64,000 nt of DNA from Epiperipatus broadwayi (lineage: Eukaryota; Onychophora; Udeonychophora; Euonychophora; Peripatidae). The notes under the pieces were generated by a model, which searched no databases, was not told where the DNA came from, and worked only from the letters and a program-made list of their open reading frames with translations. Positions 15,201 through 30,200 of this stretch are shown piece after piece (position 1 is the first letter of the stretch; every line of letters starts with the position of its first letter). The stretch spans positions 372,001 to 436,000 of the forward strand of contig JAQFVV010012531.1 of the NCBI GenBank assembly GCA_028023455.1. The letters run 5' to 3'. The translations under genes and the position numbers were made by a program.

Positions 15201-18200
15201 CGTCGACGAAATTATCTAGAATTTATTATTAACACTCATAAAAAGCGCATGCACAATAGCTTGAAAAGGCTGATCTTTAATGTATTACAATTTATAAAGC
15301 AGAGCGCTATAAAAATAAATGCTTATTTACATATGTTTAAGTTTCACTTGAGAGTGGCGTTTAGTAAATTCTAGATAATTTCGTCGACGTCATTCATTCA
15401 GACATCGTAATCAGTAATTTAAAGTGAGTGGTCTATCCTCATGCTTTCACTTCCAGTATTTAAGATTTGCCTATATATAAGCATTTGGGTTGGAAAGAAT
15501 AAGTGGATTCATTTTATTCTTTCTTAAATACTATATCTCGTGTTGGGAATGAAAGTATTCATTTTATTATTAACACTTGTAAAAAGCGCATGCACAATAG
15601 CTTGAAAAAGCTGATCTTTAATGTATTACAATTTATAAAGCAGAGCGCTATAAAAATAAATGCTTATTTAAATATAAAGTATTAGAAAGAAGGTTGAGAG
15701 ATAACACAAAAATATCTTAGCTTAGCTCAAAAATGTGATCAATGAAACTAAAAAGTATAACTGAGAACAGAATGTCATGATTGCAGTGACAAGATATTGC
15801 CTTTACAAAGTGATAGTAGTATTATATAAAAATAATTTCTATTTTACAATCGAATAAAAATATTCAAATACTTTAATGCTCAGGAAGTCGTACACCAGCG
15901 AAATACCAAAAATAACAAGTTTAGTTTCGATTTAGAAGCTTTTAGTTCTCAAATCTATCACAGTAGCATTATACTAAACATACACAACTTTATGTTTAAT
16001 AATATCTTTTGATATACTAATAGTCAGAATACTGATATAAAATTACAAATAAAGTTATTTAAGGATTTCTTACTTATTAATAATTTATAATAATAAAATC
16101 ATTTGATTCTTATAACTTCCATAATAGGCGATAAAACAAAAATAATACTTTATGTTATTGCCATCCTTTAAATAGCATTATTTCCTATTTTGAATTCCAA
16201 ACCTTATTGATAAATATAAAAGCCAAAAACCAATCTGAATATGGACTTAAATAGGCTGTCATTTGATAATCACTAATTATTGGCACTTACTATAAACACT
16301 AATAGAATAGAGAGTTGCTTTTATTTTATTAACAATTACAATTAACGATTTTTTTTTTAAATATATAGTTCTTAAACATAAAATTATAAATAAAATAAAT
16401 AATGTTTCTAAATTCTTTATATCAATGAGCTCCTGACTTCTCAGGTTTTCATGATGTAATGATTAATCAAACTGAAGTAGTAACTAGTCAATAAAATGAA
16501 TAATGACTATTCACAGACTCACATAACTACACAGTTGGCATGGCTTGAATTAAATCATTGGATATTCCAATTGTTCGAGTCATTAGCCGAACAATAGGAT
16601 AAATATAAAAGGTGGCAACTAAATGCAAATCAGTGTTCTTTGTCGAAACAGAAAAATGGTCACATAATTTGTGTCAGCCATACAAAATTTAAAAACACTA
16701 GTTATGTAGTAAAGTACTTCAAGCAACTGTCTTTTATTAATTATAATCAAAACAGAATGATTCAACTAATAGATATCTTTCTTCTTCCATTAAATCTCTT
16801 TTACATTATCATTCAGGTGCTTGTTTTCTTCACTTGTTCTTTCTCTATACAATTCATCTGTGTTAGAAATGTAAACACTACTTATGTAGTAAAGTATCTC
16901 AATCAACTTTATTCTATTAGAATCTGATCAAAACAGAATGATTTAATTAATAGATAATCTTTTTCTTCACACTTTAAAATCTCTTTCACATTATCATTTA
17001 GGTGCTTGTCTTCTCCATTTGTTCTTTCTCTATACAATTCATTTCAGGTGTCTTCTCAACTTGATAGATCATGCAACATCTATTTCTCTAATCATTTATT
17101 GCAATGCTTTTCAACATTTATATATATTTTGTTGTTGCTAAATCCCTCTGTATTTCATCTTAATGTTTATCATTATCTTCTTCATCTGCTATTTTTCCAT
17201 AAGTTCATTTCAACATATTTTTATTGTGTTTTCTACTTATTTTGTAGAAGTCATGCAACATCTTTTCTCTAATACTTCATCTTAATAACTATTATTTGTT
17301 TCTATACTTGTTCTTTCATTAGATAGTTTTTCTACTAAGTCTATGCAATTTATTTCAACATCTACCATAATTTTTTTCTGCTTTTTCATTTGTTGCTCAT
17401 TAACCTTTGACTAAGAGATTTTCCTTTTTTATTTCTATATTCTTTACAGCCGTTTCTAAAAAATAATATTTATTAAAATATTAGAAGAAAGAATTACCTT
17501 AGCTGTAGATCAACAACTCAAAAATGCATTGTCAAACATAATACAGAAGATAAATAATGCTTAGAAATAGCAGAGACTACAAAAATAGACATAGAGACCA
17601 AATAAGATATATATAGAAACTTATACAAGTGAGTTATTATGTTACAAATAACCACACCCCTCTATCTTCTTATCATAAATGTTGAGGGGTAGACTTGGGA
17701 GCTAAAGGATTCTGAATTGAAACTTAACTTGTCACTTGTAGTACGTGACTATCTCATGACCTGCCAAGTAATTAACTATTCAATACTATGCTACATAGTT
17801 TAGCACAATGGTAACGTGACAAATCAAAAACAAGAGTTCCTGGAACAAACTTTACTCTTGTCACTTTTGGTCTTTGACTGTCATATGAAATCATTCTATT
17901 ATTATTAATGATCCCATGTTTTCTTAGTGATATAAGTCTATAATGAATTTTAAAAAATTATGAAAAATGCTTTTGAAAGATTTATGAAGAATAAATTGTT
18001 AAATAATCTTTAAAAAAAAACTAAATGTTTACCACAATCTTAGATTAACATTAAGTATAACAATAAATTTATACAGCAAGACAGTAAACATTTTGGATAC
18101 TGCCTAAATATAGGCCAAATAGCCAAAAAAAAAGCATTGACAACTTAATGACAATCTTAAGCTGAGATGAGGATAAAAGTTAACAGTATCAGTGTACAAA

Positions 18201-21200
18201 AAGTGTTACAAGTCATATCACAGTTATAGCTACTATATTGTAACGGAATAGCGTTACATGGGATTTGAATCCAGGCATAAGATGTTAGATTAAATATATA
18301 TGCAATTGACGAAATGAATGACAGGTACAAAACTTTTAAAAAAAAGGTTTTGCTTTAATAATGAACGAGAAACACCCGTTTCTAGAGCATGATCGCAGCT
18401 ATATAAGAGTACCTGTCAAATTTATTGAAATAAGAGTAAAAGAGTTTTTTTTGTTATTTTGTTGTTTTTGAGAATAAATATGTAATCATTAGTTGTAAGT
18501 TTGTTTTTTTTGTTGTTTTTTTTAAAAAAAGGAAAGATGAATGATTGAACACAGGTTTGACATTTTATTAAGTCATTTAAATCATGTTTGAACAAAACGA
18601 GAAAATGAATTGAATAATTTGCAATATGTTCTGAAATTCCAAGCGATCTAAAATTATTTTCAATGGAGGGTAATTAGTAAATGTAAAGTTAGTAAAAATG
18701 AAACAATAAGCCGGATATATGTCGGTAAGGTCTAGATAAAATAAGCCGAATTTAGAAACAGAAGTGAGAAAAAGTGTACACTGCTATTGTACAACCCAGA
18801 CTTCTGTCTCCAGCTAAACAATGCCTGAAAAATGGCCAAATTGAGTTAAATTCCAAAGTGGTGCAAACGATCCCAGAAATCGCTGAATTAAGTTAATACT
18901 CGATGGAACTATTGGATGAAGGGACTCACAGGTGCAAGGGGGAGATTGGATGAAAAAAATTCAAGGTGTGAGGGCGGGAGAAGAGAGAAATTACAAGGTG
19001 AATTGCACAAGGTGAATTGCGAAAGGAAAAAAGGATTAGCAGAACCACCGATGTGTAAGTTGCTGACTTTGTAAAGAAAGTTTTCTTTTTCCCAGTAGAA
19101 ATAAGATCTAACTTTCGTATAATAGTATAACGGAGATGCCTTGCTGAACCTAAAATTCGCGGCTTGACCGCCGGACCTCCGCGCTCCGTTCAGCTGATTG
19201 CCCCTAGGATGCTCGTAACACCGGAGAAACTTCACCTAAGGACCACACACGCTTTCGAGACCTCGCAAATTGCCAGAATGCTTAGTTAAAGAAGAAATCA
19301 TCGCTCAGGATCCTTCTTACCGGCTGTCTACATTCCACAGGTAGTTATCTTTAAATCAATCGTACTCACTTATGCACCAGAGTAGATAAACTTTAAAAAC
19401 AATAACTAGTGAAAAACATTTAGCTAAAGGATAAAATTACTTGCGACCATAAATGAATGATTAAAGAACTTAACCAGAATAAATTTGTCTACAAATAAAC
19501 ATCCTTTAATATATGTGCGAAATCTCATTTAATTCTATAGTTAATTTGTCTCGGCTTGCCAGTCATATACCGGCATAAAATTGTTATTAAATAGATTAAA
19601 ATAAACCATTTATTTAATTAGTATTTTGTTATTGATTGATTGGAATTTCAACTCACATTTATATGATAGGGAATGAGTGCTGGAGTGATCCAATTTGTTT
19701 TTTGTTATGAATGAATGCATTTGATATTTTTGGTGTTGGGATTTGATTAAACTTATGTTATATTACCATGCCTTTCTTAGATTAATATTAAGCTTTGATT
19801 GATTTGTTCTGTGGGATATAGGGCGGGCCCTAATACGATAAGTCTGATTGATCGCGATTGAAAGGTCACATATGCGATATAATTTGAAAGGTGATATTGG
19901 CTGTGTTCGTTTCTTGCTTCCGACTGGAGTGATGCACGGGCATGTTTTGTGATATAGTTGAGTGAGCTTATGCACATACGTGGCGGACTCTTGTAAAGTT
20001 CTCCTGGCGCCTACTACTTGGATTCGATCTGAATTTACGTATAAATAAATAAAAGCGTACGTGTATATGTGTTTGAAATTATCTTCACCGAACATTATGT
20101 AAACCCCCCAGACGCAAGAACACAGCAGATTCATAGGAGTGACTTTAATGTGCTTTCGGCACGGAAGCCGTCGAGTGGGGCGGTTACAATATACAATTCT
20201 TCTTTCACAAATTACATACCTATTGTCACTTAATAATCTCTAATATTCTTTAGATCCTACTTAAAGTATAAAAATAATTAAATGATTATAATTCAGATTA
20301 TATTATGACATCTGAGTTCAAATAAGTAACAATTCAATACAGAAAATCCATCATTCTATCCTTACAACAGTCTGCATTGGGGAATTCTATATAATTAAAA
20401 ATAAATTAATTTCAGATGCTCTTAATATAACAAATTCTGCAATTCAAAAATCACTTATACTCCTTAAAAATAACTGTGATATTAACAAAATTAAAAAATC
20501 ATGAAAAATATTCAAGAACACTTTATTTTGCATCAACTAAAATCTTTTTTATCAACTGAAGCAATTCATATGTAAATTCTTCTTTTTTCAATTTTTCACT
20601 GTTCATTTTCTATAAATCCATTTGCAGCAGCAGCAAACCACTTAGTAACATTTTACTCATAGCCGTATGTGTAACTTTGAGAAATCAAGAGACACTAGAC
20701 ATGCCAGACAATTCCATGGATTCGTTTCTAACTATTATTCTTCTTCAACTAAAAGAATTGTGCTGCATGTCAGCGATTAAGCAGCCATCTTTTATTTTTA
20801 TTATACTGAATATTTCATATTATGCTAAGATTTTGAACCCAAGCATATATGCTTATATAGTCATATAGGTTTGATACTAAATCAATAACTATATATTATA
20901 TATATATATTATTTATAGTTATTAACTTTAAATAAAAATTATTTACAATTCAATCACTTTAGCAAAAACTAGTCAAAGTCAAGTGTTACTTCCAATTTTT
21001 ATTTTTATCCACAACTTTGTTTTTCTCTCATCTTAATACAATATTCCAATGAACTATGATATGGTGATTTCTAAAACTACAATTAAATTCTGAAATAGGT
21101 GTAATTAATAGAATGATTTTCTGTAACATCAATAAACTTGTTAAGTTCCTTTATCCAAACTTATAATAAATCTATATTTATGGTTTCATATCTACTTCAA

Positions 21201-24200
21201 GGTTTTAAATTAAAATTAATAGAGCAAAACATTTTTTCATTGCAGACTTAATCATAAAATAGTATACAAATATTATAAGTACCATCATTACAAAATACAA
21301 ACAATATTAATTCAGACATGCATATCAGAAATTAAATTACTTTATCCTCTTAATAATATTATGAAGAAACACTATATTAGAATGTATATAGAGAGGAATA
21401 AAACAGATATCTATATGTAATGATGAAAAAAAATATACATGACTTACTTTTCCATTTCCTCAATAGTATCTTCAGTCAATGGATTAACATAACGAAAACC
21501 AATGTAATATTTGAAAGGACCTGAAATTAAAAATAATTTTGCAAATCAGATCACAGACTTCTCCAGTTTACATTAATGAGATCAAAGGAAATATTTATCA
21601 CAATGCAAGAGGTGAAAAAAATTAACAAAAAATAATGATGAAATCTAATCTCAAGATAGGTTTTGAACTTCTACTGTTTCTCAAGAGGATTATTAAATAA
21701 AAAACCAACAGGCTAAAAATCACTTCTTAAAGCCCAATTTTACTATGTTTATTGATTTTACTCAATGCTTACATTGTGACATTCACATATACTTTATTTT
21801 TAAAAAATTAAAGTAAAATCATAAAAATAAATATTAAATCATCTTTATATAAAGATAAAAAAAAAAAATCAGAAATAACACTTTGACATCTAACAAAAGA
21901 CTATTACATAGCTGATGCTAAATGAAATTATAGTGTTGCTTAATTTAATTTATAATATTCATATAAATAAATACATAAAAATAGTATATGACTATTAGGA
22001 AAATGAGTGACTTGGACTAACTTAAGAGGCTTTTGTTAGATCAAAATGCAAACTAGACACTGTTAATGTATTTTTCCCAGTATTTAGTAGTAAGGTGACT
22101 TCAAAAGATATATTATTTACAAGTAGAAAAAAAAATGAATAATTAAAAAAAAGAAAAAACTCTCATGTTAATTTATAAAAAATTCTAGTAATATTAGATC
22201 TGTAATAAAATTTAATATATATATATATATCTAATTAAAAGAATTGTAAAATTGTCTAACCTACTAAACACTAATTAATAATTATTTGTGTATTTATTGA
22301 ATGACTGCTCTGGTAAAATTACAGTATTTGTAAATTAAATTAATATAATTAACATGAAAAAATACATAGCAATACTAAGTAGGCATTGAGAGGAAATGGA
22401 TATGTGGGTTGTAAGCTGAAGACTTGGTATACTAGGACTCCTTAACATACTTTCCCAGAATCTTATTTGAAGTATAATTGGAATAAGATTGATTTCAAGA
22501 TATATGTATAAACCATAGACAAATTATAATTATAAAAAAATTGTTGATGTCAAAAACTACTTAATATTCCTTACTAAAATGATACACAATATAATACGCT
22601 TATCTCCGTATTACAAAAGTATTCAATTATGCAATAAATTGGAATCTTGATAAATTATGAATAGTGAATTACTATATAAATGATATATGCTTTCATATGT
22701 AACAAATACAATTTATATTCAATTATTTTCTTTATACAATCATCAAATTCCATAATTATATCAATTTTATGCAATAAATCAAGTCTTATTTTAATAATAC
22801 AACTTGAAAATCAAAAATATAATCAAACAACATTATAGATATTCATTTTATTGAACTATCATAAACATTGAAAAGTCTTGTGTCTTGCTTGTATTTATGT
22901 AACACCGCCAAAAGTGGTGTTTTAGGTATATTCTTACATTTTTCCATTTTCAACATTTACACTGCCAATTTTTTTCCAAAGAAAGATTTTTGAAACTTTA
23001 TATATATATAAATTTATAACTTTTGAAATCACAATCATTTAACACTATTTGTTCAAGCATATAACATAAGATTCCCACAATATATTTTGTTTGAACTAAA
23101 TTCTTCAAGTGAGCCGAGCAATTCACAAATCCCATCATTCACTATTATCAAAGTGATGCTAAAGATCAGGGAAGATGGATTGAACTTGGAGAAATCTTCG
23201 GCCTGCAGTGAACTGATATGGGTTAAATGATGATGATGATGATTCTTGAATAAATAAACAACAATAGTGAATGGCATTAGAATTTGTAAATACCTAAAAT
23301 TGTCTGTGAATTTAATTCAAATGAAATGCATTGTGGGAATAGTTTGTTTTTCCAGTGCTTTGAGTTATATGGTTCAATAAGTAATACTGAATGATTGCAA
23401 CTGTTTAAGTTAAATTATACCTAGCACTTGAATGAGAATATATTGATATATAATTTAACTCATTTAATCTGAAAACAGTTATCCAACAAAGTTTATTAAC
23501 TGCTTCTAAATAATGAAGCAAATCTAAACTACAACTCCTTATTTCTTCCACTTCCATATGCAAGTCATTCTTTTTTTACTGATCATGTTATGGAACATGC
23601 AAATCTGTTGGACAATTATAATATCAAATATTTAGTTGGAGTTTCAGTTAAAGATTAATCTATATTAGTTAGACAGATTTAATCTTTAATGCAAAATTAA
23701 AATAATATATTTGGGTTAAGAAAATATTAATAATTTCTGATCTTAAATTGACTGATATAATATTTTAATATAACTATGATATTATTTAAATGCATGTAAT
23801 AGTAAAATCACTCTAGTAATTTGTATCAATATAAATAAATTTACTTACAAGTAAATGAATTTTAAAAAAATATTAATTACATAATAACAAATGATTAGAT
23901 ATGTTTGTAAGACATTAAGATATAAACAATTAACAATATGCAATAGTAATAATACAAATTTAATAAAACATAATATAAAATTAATTAAACCAATATATAT
24001 TAATAATGTAAGGGGTCATTAAATTTTATAATGTAGTTCTAAAATTAATATATTAGAATAAACTATGTTAAGAGAATGGCAAACTATCAGATCAAGTGTT
24101 ATTACTTGATTTTAGTATTCTATCATTTAATTACTTTATGTACCTACAGGCAGAAAATTTCATATATATATTGTGAGGATACATTAAACCAACTACATAA

Positions 24201-27200
24201 AAATCACCACTCACACATCTATCTTAAAGACCATTACCATCAAAAATCGCCAAAAGCACATTATTAATTATATATTAATAATTTTGTATAAAATTGCCAG
24301 TTAAAATTATTTTTGACAATACTGACTTATATTTATACCAAACCCTTAAATACAAGCAAGTAAAAATCTCAAAAAACAAAAGAAATAAATCATTAATGTT
24401 AAATTTTTTTTTTTATTTATTAATCCAGGTGAAATTCTATAAATATCAAAATGACATCAACAATGAAAATAAAAGTGCACGCTTAGAAGTCATACATCAA
24501 TAAATCAAACATAAGACAATATAGGTAAATCATTAGATAATTGATTTGCCTTATCAGATTTAATGCCCTACCTTGAAGACCAAATGGGAGACCATAATTA
24601 AATACACCTCTCGTGGAAAAAAAGACCATCCCATTACATCTGGCATAGCCAATCACTGGGCTTGAAACACACAAATAGTACAATGCCAGACCATCCCGTT
24701 ACAATATATACATATATTATAAGGACTTGAACGATACATATATTTCAATATTATATATATACATCTCTTCTAAGATGGTTTAATGTAAGCTAATAGTGTT
24801 CCAGTAAATCACTAATAATCAATACAAAATTTATAAATAGAAATATCCCAGTAAAGACAGATTTCATTCATTATTATTTTAAAAAGACATTCAATAAATG
24901 TCATTAACTTAATTGTATGAAAAAAATTGTACAACATTAATAAGTGCTTTGTTAAATTACGATTAGTATTAATATTAATTTGACTTCAAGTAGTCTAAAA
25001 CAGACAAATGATTCTTAAATAAAACATCCTATATTCATTACTTCAATACAATAACATTTTGTAATAGTGGAGGGCTAGGAATTAAATCTCTACTGTTAAA
25101 TAAATACACCATTTCTAATCATTTTTCTGTAGTAAAATATAAAAATTTATAAAGACTTCAATGAATTAATATTTCACAACTATTTTTTATATTACTATTA
25201 CCTTAAAAAAAAAAAAAAGTTAAAAATAAATCAGTAGTCTGCGCAAATAATTTCCCATACAAACATGAGTATGTATGTATTAACATTATTTTAAATAAAT
25301 ATTTGAAAATAAAATATTGCTGGACTAATATTTATTTTAATTGCTTTGTTAAGGAAAAATGATATCCCTCACATATCACTTTCGAACATGTTGGCTCTAG
25401 TATAAAAATGAAATATGCATTCTCTTTCATTTTTTTGATTATAGATGTCATTAACTATCATAGGTAAAACTTTTTATATATTATTTTAATTATAATTTGA
25501 TAAGTAATGTATTACAATTCTTACTAAAATGTTAACTTTGATTTTTAACAAATTCGTAATTAATGTGTAAATATAAATTCAAAAATATAATATTTCTGAA
25601 ATAATAATTTTCATATGCACATATTATAAAAAAATCTTTTACTAGCCAAACTTTCTAGAAATCATTTTAACAAACTTTTAAGCAACTCTCTATCTCTTGT
25701 AATAATCTAAAACTAGATGAAAATCACTCAATTTCATCCAGTCCCCAAGATCTTTTAAGAGTTGCAGATCATTTTCATTTGATTTTTAGATTCATTTATT
25801 AAAATGATTTCTTTATGATTTCGATAAAGTCTGATTTGAAATAAATTCTTATAGTACAGTATATAAAGATTATTATTTCAGAAATAAGTATATATATACT
25901 TTTAGTGCTACATAGTTAATAGCCATTGCTTGTCCATAGGATTGTTAAAATTAACAGAAATATAAATTAATAATTTTAAAAATGTTTAAATAGCTTGTTT
26001 GTTTGTTTTTAATAATAGTTATTATTTAATCAAGTATTATTGTTTTTAATGGTATGTTAATTTTATTGCATAATATATTTTATCTTTGCATCATGAAAAG
26101 TGAAGTTATTGTGAAAACTAAATCTTAAACCAAAAGTTGCCAAAAAAAGCAGAAATCCATAATTTAAAAATATTGCCATTACAAAAAATCTCCATTAAGT
26201 TAGTGGACATTATTGTCTAATAATACTATACTAAAAACTGTGTATCATTTTGAGTATAATGGGTCTTCCTTTAGTCCTCAATAGTTTTTTATCATGTGCA
26301 GGAAAGTGTTTTCTGAAGTAGTTTTTATTTGGTTAGAAATTATTAAAATAGTCGAGATATTGAATCAGACTCTTCAAATTCTTGATTCACATCAGATGAA
26401 TTGGAAATGGAAAAATATCTGTTGATAAACTCATTAGTTATTGCATATGAGGCTCCGATTTGAAGTGAGTGGCTTCAATTAAATTAACTTCACTATGAAA
26501 TTAATCATTTATCAACAATAATTTGAGGAGACACCAATTTGATTATTTCTGATCATGAAAGAATATTTGAACGTACAAAGATGTGATGAAGTCTAACAAA
26601 TTAATTATAGTTGATAGAGTAGTTGGCTGCTAAAAGGTTTTAACAATAACAATACTTACTAGGTTCAAATTTAAACTAGAATTCAAAATTTTGGATTTAA
26701 TACGTTGATCACCACTTTTAATGGTAATTCTTTTTAGTTTGAGAATAGCATTGACAAATATTTGTTGAGTAAAGTGCATTAGTGTTAAACTGATTTTAAA
26801 TAAAAACAATACATCTGGACCTTTTGAAACATAATACAATTTATCAACATAATTAACAACTTTATGAGAACAAACAATGCTCTTTCTCACTAATGTTAGC
26901 TCCTTTGTGGCCATCATATATAATTGTTGAATTAAATACAATTAAAAATTAATATTGATATTATTATTAGTTATCATCAAACTGATATCAGCTTCTGATA
27001 ATCATATAAAATAGTATTTATTCAGAATAACTTATCTTCTGTTGTTTTTCAGAATGTTCAAAAGCAATTCATTATGCATTCTATTAATGTTATTACAAAT
27101 TATTTTCTTCCTTCACCTACAATCTTTGCAAACACTATATACTTTTCTAATGATAGAATAAGTACAGTCCAATCATTTGTATTTCAAAAGGTAATTCATA

Positions 27201-30200
27201 ACCAAATATCCACTCGTTCATTTTCTTACCTTCCATGGAATTCTCAATTAAAAGACTTCATCAGAAACTTCAATTCAACATTAACATCTAAGTTTCCTTC
27301 TCTATGTCCACTTTCATGTCCATAGAAATACTTAAACAATTCTAATCTTTGTTATTATAGATATATTCCCTTATTTAAAAATCATTTGCAGATTTTTGTA
27401 TCACCTCTTCCCAGTCTGTGATGAGCCTTAGCTGTTGATGAATGATCGAAGCATATAAAATTGCCAAACATTTTTTATATGCATATTCTTTACCAATGTT
27501 GTAGTCAAATACTGATCTGTTATAATAATCTTTAACTTCTTTGTAATCAGTTCTAATCTTACCACTTCATTTCATCCTTTGACTTTCCTAATGTGAGCAT
27601 TCTGCATTTTCAGTTATAAAATATAGTATCATCAGCATATCTAAGGTTCACATGTTCACTATCTCTTATACTAGCACATAATAGTTTATAAACAAGGCAA
27701 ACTCTACATACAGTAGTGCCACCCTGTGCCAACCAGAGTAATCAATAGATGCCAGAAGGCTTGTGCATAAAATCCCTATCTAATGCCTACTCATCCAATA
27801 TCTCCAGATTAGTTTCTGGCTTGTGGCCTTTGTCAGTGAGGAGCTTTGGATCTGAGAGCACTGCACCTACTGGTTGGCACAGGGTGGCACTACTGTATGG
27901 AGAGTTTGCCTTGTTCATATCTAAGGTTGTTGATTTTACACCTCAATCCACATTTGTTTTCTTTTCATCTGGGTTCCCTCATATTTAGTATACAAGTCAA
28001 ATAAATAAGATGACAGAATGCAGCCCTGTCTAACTTCTATGTCAATGTAAAAAAAAAGAAGTTAATCAAAACTAAAAGAAGAGATAACTAGTGCAGCCAA
28101 AACTGATAGATTTTTAAATTTAAAGCACGAAAAACTATGTCCAAATATAACCCAAGCATTAAGCTTCTTTAAAAAAAAAAAACTGTTAACCTTTCATAAA
28201 TGTTGCTTTAATTGTGTATGATATTTTTTCATTAACGTAACTGATTCTTATTTCCTAAACAACACCACAAAGAGGAAATAACTCTATTTAACATATGCTA
28301 CCTTCCAACCAAATAAGCTAGCTGAAAAAATACTTCCTTGATAATGAATAATTATAGATACCAAATAATGCATAATTTTTGCTTATAACATGAGTGGCCT
28401 CAGTCTTAAAATTAGCTTGAATAATATATAAAATGCAGATATTGAAAAGTAATCAAAAAAGTCATGATATTTTATTTAATATATACTATACTTGCCAAAA
28501 GATTAAAATTGCCTACAATTCAGCTTAAAACTGAGGTCACTAAAATATATAATTTCCAGAATAATGTCATACCTATATAACTACACAAATAATTTAGCTT
28601 ATGTTCGAAACATTTGAATGTATACATTTGAATGTTTTATAATCTTGGATTAACATAATTAGCATTGAGAAAACTAAAATGACTATGAAATGTGCGAGTA
28701 CAAATTCAATGCTCTTCATAAAGAGGCGCAATAGCCAGATAATAATCTGACAATTTAAATATGTCACTATCATTAATGTCTGCTAATTATCAACTTTATA
28801 ATAAATGGCACTTGAATAGATTAAATAAAAAAAATTACTGCTTTTAATGTGAACTGACTTGTTTTTTGACAATTCTTTTACTTGTGTTTTTAAATATGAG
28901 AACTTATTCTGTTCTTTACAATCAATTGCATTTTCAAGAATCAAAAAAAATATTTTTTAACTTTTCATTCTCCTTTGAATATAACAACTACAGCTGTTAA
29001 TGAAATCTAAAAAAAAATTTTAAAAAAAAAAAAAGTGAATCAACTAATACCAAATCTATTTGTTTCATCAACAGATATTTCTGAAAGTTAGATCTTAAAT
29101 ATAAATATTTTATTAATAATCACTATGTTTGTAAAATAATTAAGAATAATAACAAGTAAATTATAATTTTATATCTTCTTTTGAATCCATTATTCGTAAT
29201 TAACAAACTATTACACGCCTTCCTCTGCTTACATTAAACATCAGTTTTTAGGAATAATAAATCACTCTATTTACTCCAGAACCATGGCTGATAACCTGGA
29301 TTCAAAACCTTAAAATGTTTTTAAATTTTAGACTATTAATTTGATATTATAAAAGAATTAGTTAGTTACTGGATATAAACGTGTAAGACCAAAGTTCTTC
29401 ATGAAGACTAATTTGGAGGGGGGGGGGGTGACATGGATAATACTATCATCTAGTGATCATAGATTACCCTAGCTAATTTTACAGTAGAGTAATATCAATG
29501 AATTACTATTCCTAAAACCATAAAGACAAAAATAATTTTTAAATAAGTGTTTACCAAATTCAGGACATGTTCTCTCCAATATTTTCACCATTCCTTCACC
29601 TTGAAGTTGAGTCCAGTGTTTAATTGGAGACCCTCCACCAATTCTTCGGTAATGTTCAATAATCTTGGGGGTACGACGTTTTGCAATATAGGGTGCTAGG
29701 TGACTAAAATAATATTTTAAAAAATGTGTATAGAATTCCATTTTAAAAGTAATTTAAATATATCATAAACTTACTTTAAAATTTTTTTGCTTAAATAATA
29801 TTTAAATTTATATACTCATTTATAAAAACGATAAGTATAAGAATTTTAAGAATATAAAAAACAAATAAAATCATGAAAAATTTATTCATATAATTAAAAT
29901 AATAATAATTAATAACAAAAAAATATATTTAATCTTTAATATAAAAAAAAATTCAAGTCTATATCTAAAAGTAGTTCTGTAAACTTGAGTAATCAATGGA
30001 TACCAGATGATATAGTGTTATAATATCCATATCCTTACATGAGTTTCTTGTTTTTATTTTGGATCAATGAGAATTTGGATTCAAATCTGGATCTAATGCT
30101 ATTATGCATCTAGAAATCATCTTTCATTTCTTTTCAAACTAATAGCCTGGAATTCAAAAAGAACATAAAAACCAATTCACTTCCTTTCTAGTCACATGAC

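Larger units (their letters stand above)
3279..21447 (-). other. FECH intron 5
   Basis: An 18.2-kb intron with no host exon recognised. Identified contents are listed separately: LINE halves at 5858-6044 and 9295-9800, the 3.25-kb insert between them, the 153-bp insert at 10309, the 2.2-kb element at 12433, the fold-back at 14968, the tandem duplication at 16691 and the 1.95-kb element at 18239. In 3279-5850, 9800-10290, 10475-12420 and 15690-18230 I otherwise see only AT-rich unassigned sequence. Confidence 0.7.
21521..29554 (-). other. FECH intron 4
   Basis: No host exon was recognised. It contains an RTE 3' stub near 23150, an element end at 24703, and a minus-strand LINE fragment at 27560-28045 carrying a 267-bp insert. 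The rest, including 21530-23140, 24710-27550 and 28050-29500, is AT-rich sequence in which I see nothing else, apart from a run of Gs near 29418. Confidence 0.7.

Noticed and set aside
15181-15225. Possible hammerhead ribozyme (CTGAATGAATGACG...CGACGAAATT)
   Set aside because: The core has an extra base and the spacing does not fit; it is part of the fold-back arm.
19763-20134. 123-codon minus-strand frame
   Set aside because: Inside the 1.95-kb element in its less AT-rich part, overlapped by another frame. No family features.
26630-26941. 103-codon minus-strand frame
   Set aside because: No recognisable domain and no splice context. Possibly a decayed repeat, but I cannot name it.
27749-27988. 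79-codon plus-strand frame
   Set aside because: Crosses from the 267-bp mobile insert into a LINE; a product of the junction.
29415-29430. G-quadruplex
   Set aside because: A single run of about ten Gs without further runs nearby.
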